Shown here in pieces: positions 46,061-57,802 of a stretch of DNA of 64,000 bases. The stretch's first letter is position 1. Each line of letters starts with the position of its first letter. The translations under genes and the position numbers were made by a program. The stretch is taken from the NCBI GenBank assembly GCA_028023455.1, contig JAQFVV010000151.1:3033097-3097096 (forward strand), read 5' to 3'. The notes under the pieces are model-generated. The model had not been told where the DNA came from. It did not search any database and saw only the letters and a list, made by a program, of their open reading frames with translations. This DNA is from Epiperipatus broadwayi. Lineage: Eukaryota; Onychophora; Udeonychophora; Euonychophora; Peripatidae.

Positions 46061-46387
46061 ATAGTAAATTCTAAGTTATGGGGGTAAAAAATAATGACTA
46101 TATTATTGAAAAATCAGGGGTGGGGCGAGATAAATTATGCATTATTTCATGGCAAATCATAATTGCCAAATATGCAAATAAATAATTTAAAAATTTGTTT
46201 CTAAAATAAAATGAATAACAACATAGTAAATTCTAAGTTATGGGGGTAAAAAATAATGACTATATTATTGAAAAATCAGGGGTGGGGCGAGATAAATTAT
46301 GCATTATTTCATGGCAAATCATAATTGCCAAATATGCAAATAAATAATTTAAAAATTTGTTTCTAAAATAAAATGAATAAAAATATA
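46061..46387 (+). repeat. Satellite array A, last two 162-bp units
   Basis: Array resumes in phase with ATAGTAAATTCTAAGTTATG and runs two more units, then decays into AGTAAATAAAATAAATAATC. With 43178-43825 it makes six units before the insertion. Confidence 0.9.
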
Positions 46388-46441
46388 GTAAATAAAATAA
46401 ATAATCAAAAGGAATTACAAGCAATTATTATATATGAGTGG

Positions 46442-46800
46442 GAGATGATGATGACTGTTGATTCAGCATTGTGAGGTATTTATTTTTTTCACCTTGTTAG
46501 TTTCACATAACAGAGTGGATAGTTTGAAGACAGTTTGCAAATTGTTGAAAATATAAATGCATGAGCAAAATCAATTTCAAAATAACTGATGATGATGATG
46601 TGGAGCAACTGGTGATGATACATACATAGATGATGATGACTGTTGATTCAGCATTGTGAGGTATTTATTTTTTTTCACCTTGTTAGTTTCACAGAACAGA
46701 GTGGATAGTTTGAAGACAGTTGCAAATTGTTGAAAATATAAATGCATGAGCAAAATCAATTTCAAAATAACTGATGATGATGATGTGGAGCAACTGGTAA
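46442..46800 (+). repeat. Tandem duplication of about 185 bp
   Basis: Two nearly identical copies of GACTGTTGATTCAGCATTG ... CAAAATAACTGATGATGATG starting at 46453 and 46638. A single-copy start of the same unit (GGGAGATGATGATGATGAATGTTG) recurs at 47871, after array B, so the block probably has a higher-order layout. Confidence 0.8.
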
Positions 46801-46839
46801 GGGTGAGCTAAATTATGCATTATTACATAGGAAATCATA

Positions 46840-47835
46840 ATAGCAAAGTATGCTATCAAATGAATAAAAAGTTATCTATAATGAAACGAATAAAAATGTA
46901 GTAAATTCTAAGTTATGCATGTAAAAAATAATTACTACATTATTGGAATATCATGAGGGTAAGAGTGAGCTAAATTATGCATTATTACATAGCAAACCAT
47001 AATAGAAAAGTATGCTATCAAATGAATAAGAAGTTATCTGCAAAGTATGCTATAAAATGAATAAAAAGTTATCTACAATGAAATGAATAAAAACGTAGTA
47101 AATTCTAAGTTATGCATGTAAAAAATAATTACTACATTATTGGAATATCATGAGGGTAAGAGTGAGCTAAATTATGCATTATTACATAGCAAACCATAAT
47201 AGCAAAGTATGCTATCAAATAAATAAAAAGTTATCTATAATGAAACGAATAAAAATGTAGTAAATTCTAAGTTATGCAAGTAAAAAATAATTACTACATT
47301 ATTGGAATATCATGAGGGTAAGAGTGAGCTAAATTATGCATTATTACATAGCAAACCATAATAGCAAAGTATGCTATCAAATGAATAAAAAGTTATCTGC
47401 AAAGTATGCTATAAAATGAATAAAAAGTTATCTACAATGAAATGAATAAAAACGTAGTAAATTCTAAGTTATGCATGTAAAAAATAATTACTACATTATT
47501 GGAATATCATGAGGGTAAGAGTGAGCTAAATTATGCATTATTACATAGCAAACCATAATAGCAAAGTATGCTATCAAATGAATAAAAAGTTATCTGCAAA
47601 GTATGCTATAAAATGAATAAAAAGTGATCTACAATGAAATGAATAAAAACGTAGTAAATTCTAAGTTATGCATGTAAAAAATAATTACTACGTTATTGGA
47701 ATATCATGAGGGTAAGAGTGAGCTAAATTATGCATTATTACATAGCAAACCATAATAGCAAAGTATGCTATAAAACGAATAAAAACTTATCTACAATGAA
47801 ATGTATAAAAACAGTAAATAAAATAAAATAAATAA
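46840..47835 (+). repeat. Satellite array B, mixed 162/197-bp units
   Basis: Diverged relative of array A (GTAAATTCTAAGTTATGCAT, TAAATTATGCATTATTACAT). Unit starts near 46901, 47098, 47260, 47457 and 47654, giving spacings 197, 162, 197, 197. The longer units carry an internal 35-bp duplication of GTTATCTGCAAAGTATGCTA and what follows. Confidence 0.85.
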
Positions 47836-48260
47836 CCCAAAGGAATTACAAGCAATTATTATATATTAGTGGGAGATGATGATGATGAATGTTGAATACT
47901 TACAGGTAATGGGGAATACGAAACCTCAAAATCAAACACATCAACAGAAAAGTTCGTTAGAATCATAATAACGTTTAGCGGCGAAAATAATTGTTTTCTC
48001 CGTATATTTTTTTTATCAGTTGATAAAATCTAGAAAGATAAAAAAAATTACAAAATTTTAATAATGTACTTTACAAAAATTGCTATAAAAAATCTAATTT
48101 TCATCGCACAGAAAAAAATTTTAGACGTACAAAAAGATAGAAAAATGGCGGAGAGAAAGAAAAAAAAGCGTAACTGTGACGTTTACGGTTTGCACGCTAT
48201 TGCGGTCGAAATTGCAAACTTTTTTTAATGCGTAAAAAAGCGGTTTTCGGTCTCAAAGGG

Positions 48261-49310
48261 TAAAAACAAGATCAAAACTTTTGACTTTTTCAAGTTTCGT
48301 TTTCTTTTTTTTTGTTTAAAAATACGCCCACTTATTTTTTGGCCTATAAGGAGATATTTTTTGGTTTTATTTGTATACTGCTAATATACTAAAACTTTTA
48401 TTTTTAAAACCAATTTCTGTTAACCTTTTTTTAAAAATAAAAACAAACAAAAAATAACTTTGCGATTTTTTTTTTTTGCTTTATTTCTATTACTCGATAT
48501 CTATTTTACCATTTTTTAAAAAAAACTTTTCCTATTAATTACATTTTTTGATCGTTTCAACACACCAGCACAAAAAAAAAAAAATTACAATAACATCAAA
48601 ACTTCAGACTTTTACACGTTTCGTTTTATTTTTTCAGATTTAAAATACTGCAAATTTTTTTTGACTGTACAGTGATTAATTACATGATTTCTATTTTGCC
48701 CTTACTACTATCAAAAGACAACCTCCATATATATATATATAACCATCTTGTATATTTAACATTAAATACAGATAATACATTTACCATAATCATTGCCATG
48801 TGATTACACTAGCTATGATATTTCCCAACATTCAGGTGAATAACATTTTATTCTTGAATGTTTTAACAATGAAATAATAAACAGAAATGCAAGCACATTA
48901 ATGAGAACGATTGGTATTGTACTGTTTTCTGTGTTCAGCATGTGAAAGTAAGCAAAACCATTACAATACACAATAACTAGTGTGCTGTTTTGGTCAGTTA
49001 TAACAATTATGCTTATCTAAGTCTAAGCAGGTTACATCTTTAAGAAAATTAGATCTGTAAACTTCTTTTGGGCCGTAGGTGTGAAAAGGTTGAAGACCAC
49101 TGGTTTAAATCATAATTACATTATTCTACTTTTACATTAATTATTTTTTTATTAATGATTTAACATATAAAATTTTTAAATTAAATATTCTCACACATAT
49201 ATAGGATTTAGTATTATTCACAGTTTCAAAATCTATGCAAAGAAAATGGCCATAAAAAATGGGAATTATTCTCCATAGAATAAAATCAGAATGAAGAAGA
49301 TTAAGAATAT
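48261..49310. other. PCYOX1 intron, AT-rich; lone hAT-type end
   Basis: T-rich homopolymers and an AT microsatellite at 48728-48742. Near 49075-49105, GGTGTGAAAAGGTTGAAGACCACTG is, inverted, a typical hAT end (CAGTGGTCTTCAACC). No partner end was found. Otherwise nothing. Confidence 0.35.
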
Positions 49311-49439
49311 TTAGTAAATTACCAACCCAATAATTGGATGGCTAGCTGAATCTCTTAAAAACAAAAATCCTAATCTTGGTTGAAAATCCTCAGCTATGTG
49401 AAAAACTTTTTCAATTGCCATTGAATTCAAACAACTCAG

Positions 49440-49565
49440 GTCATAGATGTAACAGTGTATGTGATGTGATGTGATGTATTTTGGCCTCTCCTTAAACGAA
49501 GTCAAGAATATCTCAGCAATTATTCTTTTCCTTCCATCTATTATGTCATCTAGTGTAAACATAAA
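49440..49565 (-). mobile_element. LINE 3' end fragment
   Basis: CATCACATCACATACACTG-type tail (inverted) next to CTCCTTAAACGAAGTCAAGA, the same 3' end as 55.79-56.19k and, on the plus strand, 11.84-12.01k. Confidence 0.5.
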
Positions 49566-49800
49566 TAACTAATGGATGGCAAATTCCTATCCAGAATTGC
49601 CCATTTAATATCTCAAAAGTAGGTTCTACCTTATGGCTTTCATCAGTAAGAAGCTTTGGATCTTGGAGCAATACATCTGGACTTTTAGGATAGGAACAAT
49701 GCATCTGGAACCTTTAGGATAGGAAACACTGGACAGGGGTTTATAGCATTACCATTTGGCATCTAGCAGTCACTGGTCTTTATGCTAAGTAATATAACTA
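49566..49800. repeat. Decayed foldback element copy
   Basis: AATGGATGGCAAATTCCTATC, CATCAGTAAGAAGCTTTGGATCT and GGGGTTTATAGCATTACCAT with CATTTGGCATC trace both arms. On the minus strand the box CTGATGA is kept, but GAAAC is GAACC and GUC is lost, so it is inactive. Confidence 0.55.
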
Positions 49801-50423
49801 CGTGATGCGATAACTTGTAAGCAATTTCAATGCAGAGTCAGCTTTAGATCCCTTGGGTTTATTGCTCCCGAAGTTAGAAGGAAAAGTTAATCATCCAGAG
49901 TCGTAAGATTTCTTTAGCTAAAGAATAATATTCAATCAAATGCAAAAACTAACAATGTTATCAGTCAATCCACTTTACTAAGAAATGACCGTTCGAGAAT
50001 AAAATCATTAATCCTTAAGACTGTGTCCGCATCCTTTAGAGAATGGAAAAACAAAAGTAAGTGTGAATTCCGTCAACGTCTATTCTTCTACGGAATTTAA
50101 TTTATTGCAAATATTTGATAATCTACTGAAGGAGCGTCTTCGTACTCAGTATAATTTTAATTATGTTTTGCCTTTTTTAAAATAATTATGTTAGAAAAAA
50201 AAAGTCAACAAAGTAAATATCACTGTATTTTTTAACAAATTTGGACGCGTGTGTATTAGTTTGTTACTATTCTATATTTCTAAAAAAAATTACCGATAAG
50301 TAATTACATGTCTAATGTTTTAAAAAACTTTTGCAAAAGAAATAAAATTCACAGAATTTTTTTTTTTTTCATATTTAAATGTTTTAATTATAAATTTATT
50401 AAACGCACATTGATTACGTAAGT
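49801..50423. other. PCYOX1 intron, nothing recognised
   Basis: AT-rich, no repeat or coding signal recognised. Confidence 0.35.
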
Positions 50424-50532
50424 AATATTTACCGAGGCTGTAACCTCGAGAATATGCGTGTAAAATGCGATAGTAGTCCCTACTATCGCATTTTACATGC
50501 ATATTCTCGAGGTTACAGCCTCGGTAAATATT
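50424..50532. repeat. Near-perfect 109-bp palindrome
   Basis: Two 53-bp arms around a 3-base centre (TCC). The left arm begins AATATTTACCGAGGCTGTAA and the right ends TTACAGCCTCGGTAAATATT. One mismatch only (GCGTG against CATGC). Can form a long hairpin in DNA or RNA. It contains CTCGAG in each arm. Confidence 0.92.
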
Positions 50533-51443
50533 AAATGTTTTAATTAAAAATATAAATCTGCTATCTTTAAAAAATAATTTTTGAAAATTTTGTTATATAT
50601 TATATTCAGAAAAAAATGTTATCGTCATTAAATTCATTGTAAAGATGAGAAGAATAAAAAAGAGAGGGTAAATTTTATTTTTTTAATAATTAGAAAAATA
50701 AAGAGGAAAATCAATCTTACATAAATATGTGTAGGTATATTACATATACATTCTTGTGTACATACAAGTTTTTCAAATTTTATTTTCCTTGATAAAGTCA
50801 AGAAATAAATAATCAAAATAGTGGAATTTTTAATTATTATTTGCACGAACAACTTCATTGCAATGTTTAACATGAAACATAGAATTAACAATTTGTTTCT
50901 GAATTTGCATTTAGAGTGAAGAATCTTACAGTTTTCCAATTGCAAGTGCTTCTGCAAGTATAATTTTTTATAAGTTAAATTTAATAACTATTTGTCTAAA
51001 AACTTCCGTGATACAAGAAAGATTACGTAATGCAACATTATCCTCTAATAACACCAACTATTTGAAATTTTATGATGTAATAGACGATTTTATAAAATTA
51101 AAGGTAAAAAAAGGTAAATTTTATGAAATAATTAAACTTCCTTTGAGATAATAAATATACAAATCTTCCTTCATTTTGTTAATACCTAATCAACATTCCA
51201 TTAATATAGCCAGCAACTGAAAAAGTTTTACTTTATAATTTTATTACAACAAATTTCTGCTAAGTGTGAATCGGATGTGATCTAGAGAAATAAGATTCCT
51301 GTTTCTGATGATATTAATATTTGCTCAAGGCCCACAAACCTTAATTTCAGCTCTACTTCCAGTATATTATACGTACTTTCCTTCTGAAAAGTTGAAGGGA
51401 CTATTTTTCTCCTGCAGTTGGTTATTTAAAGACTATTCCTAAT
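50533..51443. other. PCYOX1 intron, nothing recognised
   Basis: AT-rich. Minus-strand open frames here lack any recognisable motif. Confidence 0.4.
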
Positions 51444-54182
51444 CAGTGTTCCCTCTAATTTTTTGTGACGTGTGTGCAGTTTTTTCAAAAATAAAAAAAT
51501 TTTGTGCGGCAATTTAAAAAAGCACATATAATAATAAAAAAAAAAAAGACAATACAAGAATAGTATTAATATTCAGCCAAATTTTGTACCTACTTATACG
51601 CATTGACTCGATCTTACAGCATACCACTTGTACTACATACATTACAATGGAACACAATGAAAAAACTACTCTAAAATCAAGTCAAATCATTAGTTCGTGA
51701 AGACAGAATTTAGCTGATTACTGTGGCTTCCTTTTTCCATTCAAATGAAAAATAAAAAAAATTTAAATACTTACAATGTAAAAACATTTTCTGCTTCTAA
51801 TTTTTTCAATTATCACATTTGTCAAAACAAACAAACAAGAACAACAATTCACAATTACTTATTATTGAACAATTCTAAAATTAAGGATTACATTTGTTAT
51901 TAATGGCATTTATTTTATAACTTTTCTCTCCTGTCTTTTGGTTTTAACCATTCTGCATAAACTTTACTTAAATTTGCATTGTTTCCATAATTCATATATG
52001 ATTTTACTCTCATCAGCATATCCATAAGGTTTTCTTGCAATGAATTTCTTTGTTTGGTTTTAATCAAATTCATCAAATTAAAACCGCGCTCGCAATCCGC
52101 ACTACTGGCCAGAAAAGTGCCTCCAATATCTAGTAATTTGGATAGATCTTTAAATTGTTCATTATTCAAACTAAACATAACCATTTCTTCAAAATCTTTT
52201 AATTTGTTTAATTTTAATTTTTTCCCATACTGCATATTTAAAATCGTTATACTGTTCGCTTATAACAGATTTATCTGTAAGAAAAGCATTATATTTTAAA
52301 CACAATTTTTCAATTTCCGCTAGTCCATAATTAAAATCACAGGATAATAAACTGGAAACATCAAAGGATATCCAATCTTCTACTTCATCCATTGGAAACC
52401 TTTCTTCCAAATTTTCACATAATAAATTACTAAATTTTAACATATCATCTGTTTTTATAGTTATATTTAAATCATTAGCCTTTTTTAAAAGCACACTTAT
52501 TTTATTATTCCATGCCATGTTTCCAAGATGTTTTTCTTTGATTTTATTAATTTTTGCATGAGCAAATTGAAAAGCATCTATGGGTGTTAATTCATGGTGT
52601 TGAAAAATTTGACATAAAGCACTGAATTCTTCTAAAATTGAAGACAAAAGTTCTAAATTTATTTGAAATTCAATGTTGCTTAACTTTTTCAAACAAAATT
52701 TGGAAATTGGATCATCTTTATTTTGATTAAAATATTCAATTAATGATTCATAATTTGTAATAATTGCTTTTATTGCAAAATGTCTTGACAACCACCTCAC
52801 CTCATTAATAGCTTAGAAAGCTATAGATTTATTTTGTGAAGCTTCAATAATCTCTTTAAATTTACTTGTTTTTGTCACGGATCTCAAAAATAATGTATAA
52901 ACAGTTCTCACCACTGTTTCAATTTCTCTTGTGGCTTTTACTTCTTTCCATGCATCCGAAATACATAAATTTTCTCGGTGTGCAATACAATGTTGTTGCA
53001 CCAAATGTGGTACATTCTGCTTTAATTTAGCTGCTACACCATTTCGTTTTCCAAGCATTACGGATGCACCATCAGATGTAAACATAACCAGCTTTTGCAA
53101 ATCAATTTGGTTATCTTCATAAAATTGTAAAATTGCAGAAAAAATTGAAGAGGAATCGCATGTCTTTAATTGGATTATCCCACCAAAAACAGTTTTATAT
53201 TGATCAGATTTTCTAAACTTAAAATATAAAATTAAACATTTGGTTGTAGAAATGTCTGTGCTTTCATCAACAATTAAAGTATGAAAATGTGCCATTTTAA
53301 TTTCATTTATTATTTCATTTTTTACAACAGTATTCACCACTTCCAAAAATGAAAAAGCATAGTTTTTACTATGCCAACTGTCTGGAATATGGATGTATTT
53401 TGCCATGTGGTTATTTATTTCTTGAACCGAAAGCAAAGATATGTTCATTTTAATTGCCAATAATAGATTATGAATTAAAATTTTTACTTCCTCAGGATTT
53501 GATTTATTTTTCTCACAATCTTCTGGTGTTTCTTTTAAAAACCGTACCAAACCAGTTGCTGATAATGAAGCATTCTTATTTTTCAGTTTTTGTACACTTT
53601 CTTTTCTTCATTAAATACGAATATTTCTTTTAACTGAATTTGTAATTTATCATGACTTTTCAGAGTATCAGTTTCCATGAATTCATTAAGCCACTCAATT
53701 TTAAATTCATTAGTTGTTCTTTTTCTTTTCAAACTCATTTTTAACCCTATACTGTAAAAATACTTTTAAAAATATTTATTTTCACAAAATTATATCACTG
53801 AAACACATATATTCAATAATAAAAACTGGTAATGATTTTGAATTAACAAAAATATGGCAATTTTAATACTGATAAACGATGACGCAATCTTTACGTATAG
53901 CGTACAAGCATTACGGTAATTTCCAGCCTCAATTCTCATCAACGATAAATGTGCTGCCACCTATACCTATACACAAATACTATAGTTGGCAGTTTATTTA
54001 AATCTAAAACTACATTTAATTCAATTTTTTTTCATTTTATTTTTTTATATGGATTTCATATGCAGGTGCAATTTTATTTTCTGCACGGGAAAAAAATTTT
54101 TGTATGCACGAATATTTTTCATGTGCGCTATGTTTAAAATTTATGTGCGCGCACACACGCGCACAGCTTAGAGGGAACACTG
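51444..54182 (-). mobile_element. hAT transposon, nearly full length
   Basis: Ends CAGTGTTCCCTCTAA (51444) and its exact inverse TTAGAGGGAACACTG (54168-54182), followed by GTGTGTGC/GCGCACAC-rich subterminal DNA. Left flank TTCCTAAT and, three bases past the right end, ATCCTAAT agree at 7 of 8 positions, a likely 8-bp target duplication as in hAT elements. Contains a transposase with only three defects. It ends 187 bp downstream of the PCYOX1 exon 54370-54576. Confidence 0.85.
51915..53738 (-). pseudogene. hAT transposase, recently inactivated
   Basis: About 607 codons from ATG at 53738. Seen in order: MSLKRKRTTNEFKIEWLNEF; after a frameshift near 53590, LVRFLKETPEDC; IPDSWHSKNYAFSFLE; HTLIVDESTDISTTKCLILY with the first catalytic Asp; VMFTSDGASVMLGKRNGVAA with the second; LVQQHCIAHRENL; a single in-frame TAA at 52815-52813 (..SIAF*AINEVRWLSRH); WEKIKIKQIK; a frameshift near 52200; and the C-terminal hAT dimerisation part FLASSADCERGFNLMNLIKT. 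The domain order fits KIAA1586/ZBED-type hAT relatives. Lacks an evident BED zinc finger at the N-terminus. Confidence 0.85.
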
Positions 54183-54369
54183 TGAATCCTAATTATATAT
54201 TTGTATAGGGATAATTTTGGGCTAGATTTTCATTTGTTATTCATTACTAAAAAACTATTTCATAAAAAAATGTGAAGTATAATAGACTAGTACTAGAATA
54301 AAATTTTCATACGTGAGTGATATAACTAAACTTAATTCAAACGTAATTAAACCCTAGAATTTGAAATAC

Positions 54370-54576
54370 CTAATTCTTTGGCAAATTTCACCATGTATTG
54401 GTTTTTGGTATGTATAACGGAGCCACCTGCTTCATAATAGTACCCAGCAACATTCACGGACCTAATTCTTCCGCCAACAGTTTCACTTTCATAAATATCA
54501 ATTGTAGCAATGTGACCAAATAATTCCCTCAAGAAATAACCAGTTGCTGTGCCACCTATACCTGCACCAATAATCG
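54370..54576 (-). CDS. PCYOX1: Prenylcysteine oxidase, FAD-binding exon
   Basis: N-terminal FAD-binding part: IIGAGIGGTATGYFLRELFG (GxGxxG), DIYESETVGGRIRSV and GYYYEAGGSVIHTKNQYM. Donor TTAG|GTATTT at 54369; the split Asp codon joins exon 41802-41976. The reading frame stays open upstream to 54619, but that stretch is T(n)..TTTTCAG, a clear acceptor ending at 54577, and the first in-frame candidate start is TTG, not ATG. The exon therefore begins at 54576, and the signal-peptide exon lies further upstream, not identified in 54.6-64.0k. Confidence 0.9.
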
Positions 54577-55784
54577 CTGAAAATAACAATAAAAAAAAAC
54601 AAAACAAATAAATTTTCAAAATTACAATAAATTCAAATTGAAAAAAATCTAATTTTTTTGTTCAGCCTTTTCATTCACTTATTTCCTTCTTTATCATTCA
54701 CACATTATCTCTGCATATTCTATTTTAAATTCTATTCGTTCATATATAAATATTTCAATGCGTACTCTTTTATAAAATTAATGACTAGACTAAACCTTTG
54801 AATAATTATTTTTTATTACATAAATTTAATAAATATATATATATTTTTAAAAAATTAATGTTTTTATTCACCGAAGTGCACGAAAAAGTAAAAAATAAAT
54901 TTTCTTCAGGTTTCACAAATAAAAACATGGGACAATCATATTTAAAAATTGTATCAATGCCAATCCAATTCATTAAAAATACTTTTTTGTACCATTGCCA
55001 TGTGAATATTAATTTGCATATGATCTGAAGAATTGATTACCATTGATAGAATTTGTAAATGTGATTGCTCTATACTTCTATTTGTAGAAAATTTTTTTGT
55101 TTTTTAGTACAGAAATATGAATATTTATTATTATTATTTATGTTTTATATAATCCCAGAAATTACAAATAAAAAATTAGATACAACTTATCAAATGTCAG
55201 GTAAAGTGTTGAATCCCACGTAAAATAAAATTTTTTAACATTTTGCTATTTGAAACTCTAAAAAAAAAGCACTGTCATCAGGAATATGTACCCAAAATTT
55301 CAAGATTGGAAATTGGAAAGTGAGTGAAAATTGAGTTACACGATATCTTAAATCGACAGATAAAAAAATAGAAAAGTTAAATAAAAGCTAATTAAAAAAC
55401 CAATCAAAACTTAACTATTCATACTTACTTAAAATATTTTGCCATATATTCCAAATCTAATTCTTTAAAAACAAAAAATCTTAATTTTTCTTTCATTGTG
55501 TCCCTAATCTTAACAATTTGAATAAATTTAAAACAATGTTCACTTTAAAACAATTTTTAAAAAAATCATTCCAATGTTGTAAATGCTTATCTCACTCATA
55601 AAATTACATCTCCCTAATTGAAATTCATTTTATGTATTAACCTTGTATAATTTTTAGACCTTTAAACATTTAAAATTTCATACAATTCACCATCCTATAT
55701 TGTATTTTTGATACTCCTTAAATCTTATTTTAAATATATTACTTATATTTTTTAGAATGAAAATTACATAAGTATGTAAAAGAA
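54577..55784. other. PCYOX1 upstream intron, nothing recognised
   Basis: AT-rich, expected to be intron between the missing signal-peptide exon and the FAD-binding exon. No short exon with a convincing ATG plus hydrophobic run and donor was identified. Confidence 0.4.
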
Positions 55785-56195
55785 CAGTAATGTGATGTGA
55801 TTGATGTACTATAGCCTCTCCTTAAACGGAGTCAAGAATCTCTCAACAATTATGCCCAGGGAAACCTGTTAGCCACTTTATTTTCCATTCCCCAGTCTAA
55901 GTTTTCCCATATTCTGCTCCATCCTATTTCCACAACATAATCCTTGTCAACTCTATGGCCTTTATATCTAAATCCCCCTTATCTTTTCCCAAACCCAGCA
56001 TAAAAACAATAATCCACTTTCAGTATAATCAGTTTTTTCATATTTATTCTTCCATAACTTCATTATATGTAACCTTCCTGTTTTCAAGCAATTACCTTCA
56101 ATTAACAGATGTCCAATATTTTCTATTCCTTCCTTACATAATTTACAAAATAAATCACCCGTACAGTAAGGCCACCTAGTGTAAGCCTTAATAAT
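55785..56195 (-). mobile_element. LINE 3' end, longest copy
   Basis: Minus strand: LFCKLCKEGIENIGHLLIEG with C..C..H..C-type spacing, then KLWKNKYEKTDYTES, a non-LTR C-terminal zinc-knuckle region, then noncoding 3' UTR GGAGCAGAATATGGGAAAAC and tail CATCACATCACATT. Shares its tail with 11.84k and 49.45k. Confidence 0.6.
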
Positions 56196-57500
56196 TTATA
56201 AATAACACTAACAAAACTTCATGACTCCTATCTACACATTAGTATTCTATACATTGCTGGTTTTCACACATTACCTATAACAGACACATAAAATAGATAT
56301 ATTTACAAATGAACTTAGAAAAGAAAGTATTTTAAAGTTAATAACACTGCTTCAAACATGGAAAAAATATTGAAAACACTAAATATAACTTTAATGCATT
56401 TTTGGACCTTTGCTAAAATTTTTGGATGTTCAAAATGCATTTATACTTAATGTTTTCAATATCAGTATTATTTTTAATTCATTATATTTTAGTGACGGAG
56501 TTATCATAGTTGTTTAAAAGGAGATATTCATAATTTAATTTCATAGTAGTGGATTGTGAAGCATATCTTCAGAATGATGATAATTTATTTATCTGCTAGT
56601 GTCCCATTAGTAAAATTTGCAATTACAACTTAAATTTTGTAACCAGAGCATTTATAAGATGAGGTTCTCATTACAAGATCTAGTTAATTTTAATAGGTCC
56701 GTATGTAGTTCTAATGATACAAAGATTAAAACAGGTTTATCTATGAACCAAATCACTTAAGACAGTTATTATTTGTCAAAAAAAAAAAGTAGTGCCTTAT
56801 ATTTTGGATACTTCCCAGGTTTGAAACATATGGACCCATGGCCTTTCTAGTTACCATTTGGTCACTTTCTAGATTAATTTGAATCAAGATGTAAGAAAAT
56901 CTTTTGTGAAGATGGTTATTGTAGAGAAATTTAGAAAAATGTCTGGTGGGAATGAGCTATGACAATATTGTGAAGCACGTTCATAGTTTTAATTAGAGCT
57001 AATATTTTTCATTATAAGTTAGAATATTTAATCTTTTGTTGAAACACAAGATGCTAACCATATTTTTCAAAAGTCAAATCATTCTACAAAGCACTATGTT
57101 ATGCGTAATCATAGAGAAAAGTGCGAGCTAAAGTAGAATTACTAGAACTGTAACTTAAGAGGTGGCAATAATTGCCAAAACGCAAGGTATTTCAATAAAT
57201 ATATATAGTCAAGATATCATGTATGCATCAAAATTGGGCAAACAAGATTCAAAATACTTAAATAGAAGGTATTTAAAGAGAATAAATTTTACGAAGTATC
57301 CCAGTCTGAATTCTTTAGTATTTTACGGGTTATCTGTGAATGGTAGATAAAACCCCAGTATGTTAGAAAAATGTGTGCTTTAACAGCTATTATGCTACTC
57401 ATTAACTTAACTAATACATTTGGGTATGCTATCAATATAATAATGAAATGGAGTTTTATTATTCTATTTTTATATTTTGGAGTTGCTTCAACTTGATACT
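56196..57500. other. Upstream intron/intergenic, nothing recognised
   Basis: AT-rich. Small plus-strand open frames show no motif. Confidence 0.35.
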
Positions 57501-57664
57501 AGTACAATCTATAATAAACATCACATGACCACCATCTCTTATGCTTGTGTATAACTGTTGTTAAAACAGGCAAAACTCACTATACATATGCCACACACAG
57601 CAAGCTAGAATAATCAATGGATGCCAGAAGGCTTGTGCATAAAATCCCCATCTAGTGCCTACTC

Positions 57665-57723
57665 ATCCAATATCCCCAGACTAGTTTCTGGCTTGTGGCC
57701 TTCGTCAGTGAGAAGCCTTGGAT
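57665..57723 (-). ncRNA. Type I hammerhead ribozyme motif, intact
   Basis: Minus-strand arm: CTGACGA box (N7 = C is allowed), stem II GGC/GCC with loop CACAA, GAAAC-TA-GTC, distal stem I ATCCAA/TTGGAT, proximal CTTCTCA/TGGGGA with two G-U pairs. Confidence 0.78.
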
Positions 57724-57802
57724 CTGAGAGCACTTCTGGCTTGTGGCCTTCGTCAGTGAGGAGCCTTGGATCTGAGAGCACTGCATCTTGCAGTGCTCTC
57801 AG

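Larger units (their letters stand above)
42661..48260. mobile_element. Putative piggyBac-like non-autonomous element with satellites
   Basis: Left end CCCCTAGAGACCTGAACGG at 42661, preceded by TTAA (42657-42660). Right end, inverted from 48260, CCCTTTGAGACCGAAAACCG, followed by TAAA. Ten of the first twelve end bases agree, ends begin CCC, and the target looks like TTAA: these are piggyBac hallmarks. The interior holds no transposase, only AT-rich DNA and two satellite arrays. One TTAA is mutated to TAAA. Alternative: chance similarity around an independent satellite. Confidence 0.45.

Noticed and set aside
43178-47835. CRISPR-like array
   Set aside because: Units are contiguous tandem copies without unique spacers, in a eukaryotic intron; it is satellite DNA.
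48143-48230. ATG with MAERKKKKRN start, possible small gene
   Set aside because: Short, lysine-run in an A-rich tract, no donor or family match, and it lies at the edge of the putative piggyBac-like element.
54577-54619. Apparent signal peptide KIYLFCFFLLLF before the PCYOX1 FAD motif
   Set aside because: The first codon would be TTG and the stretch is a polypyrimidine tract ending in TTTTCAG, so it is an intron acceptor.
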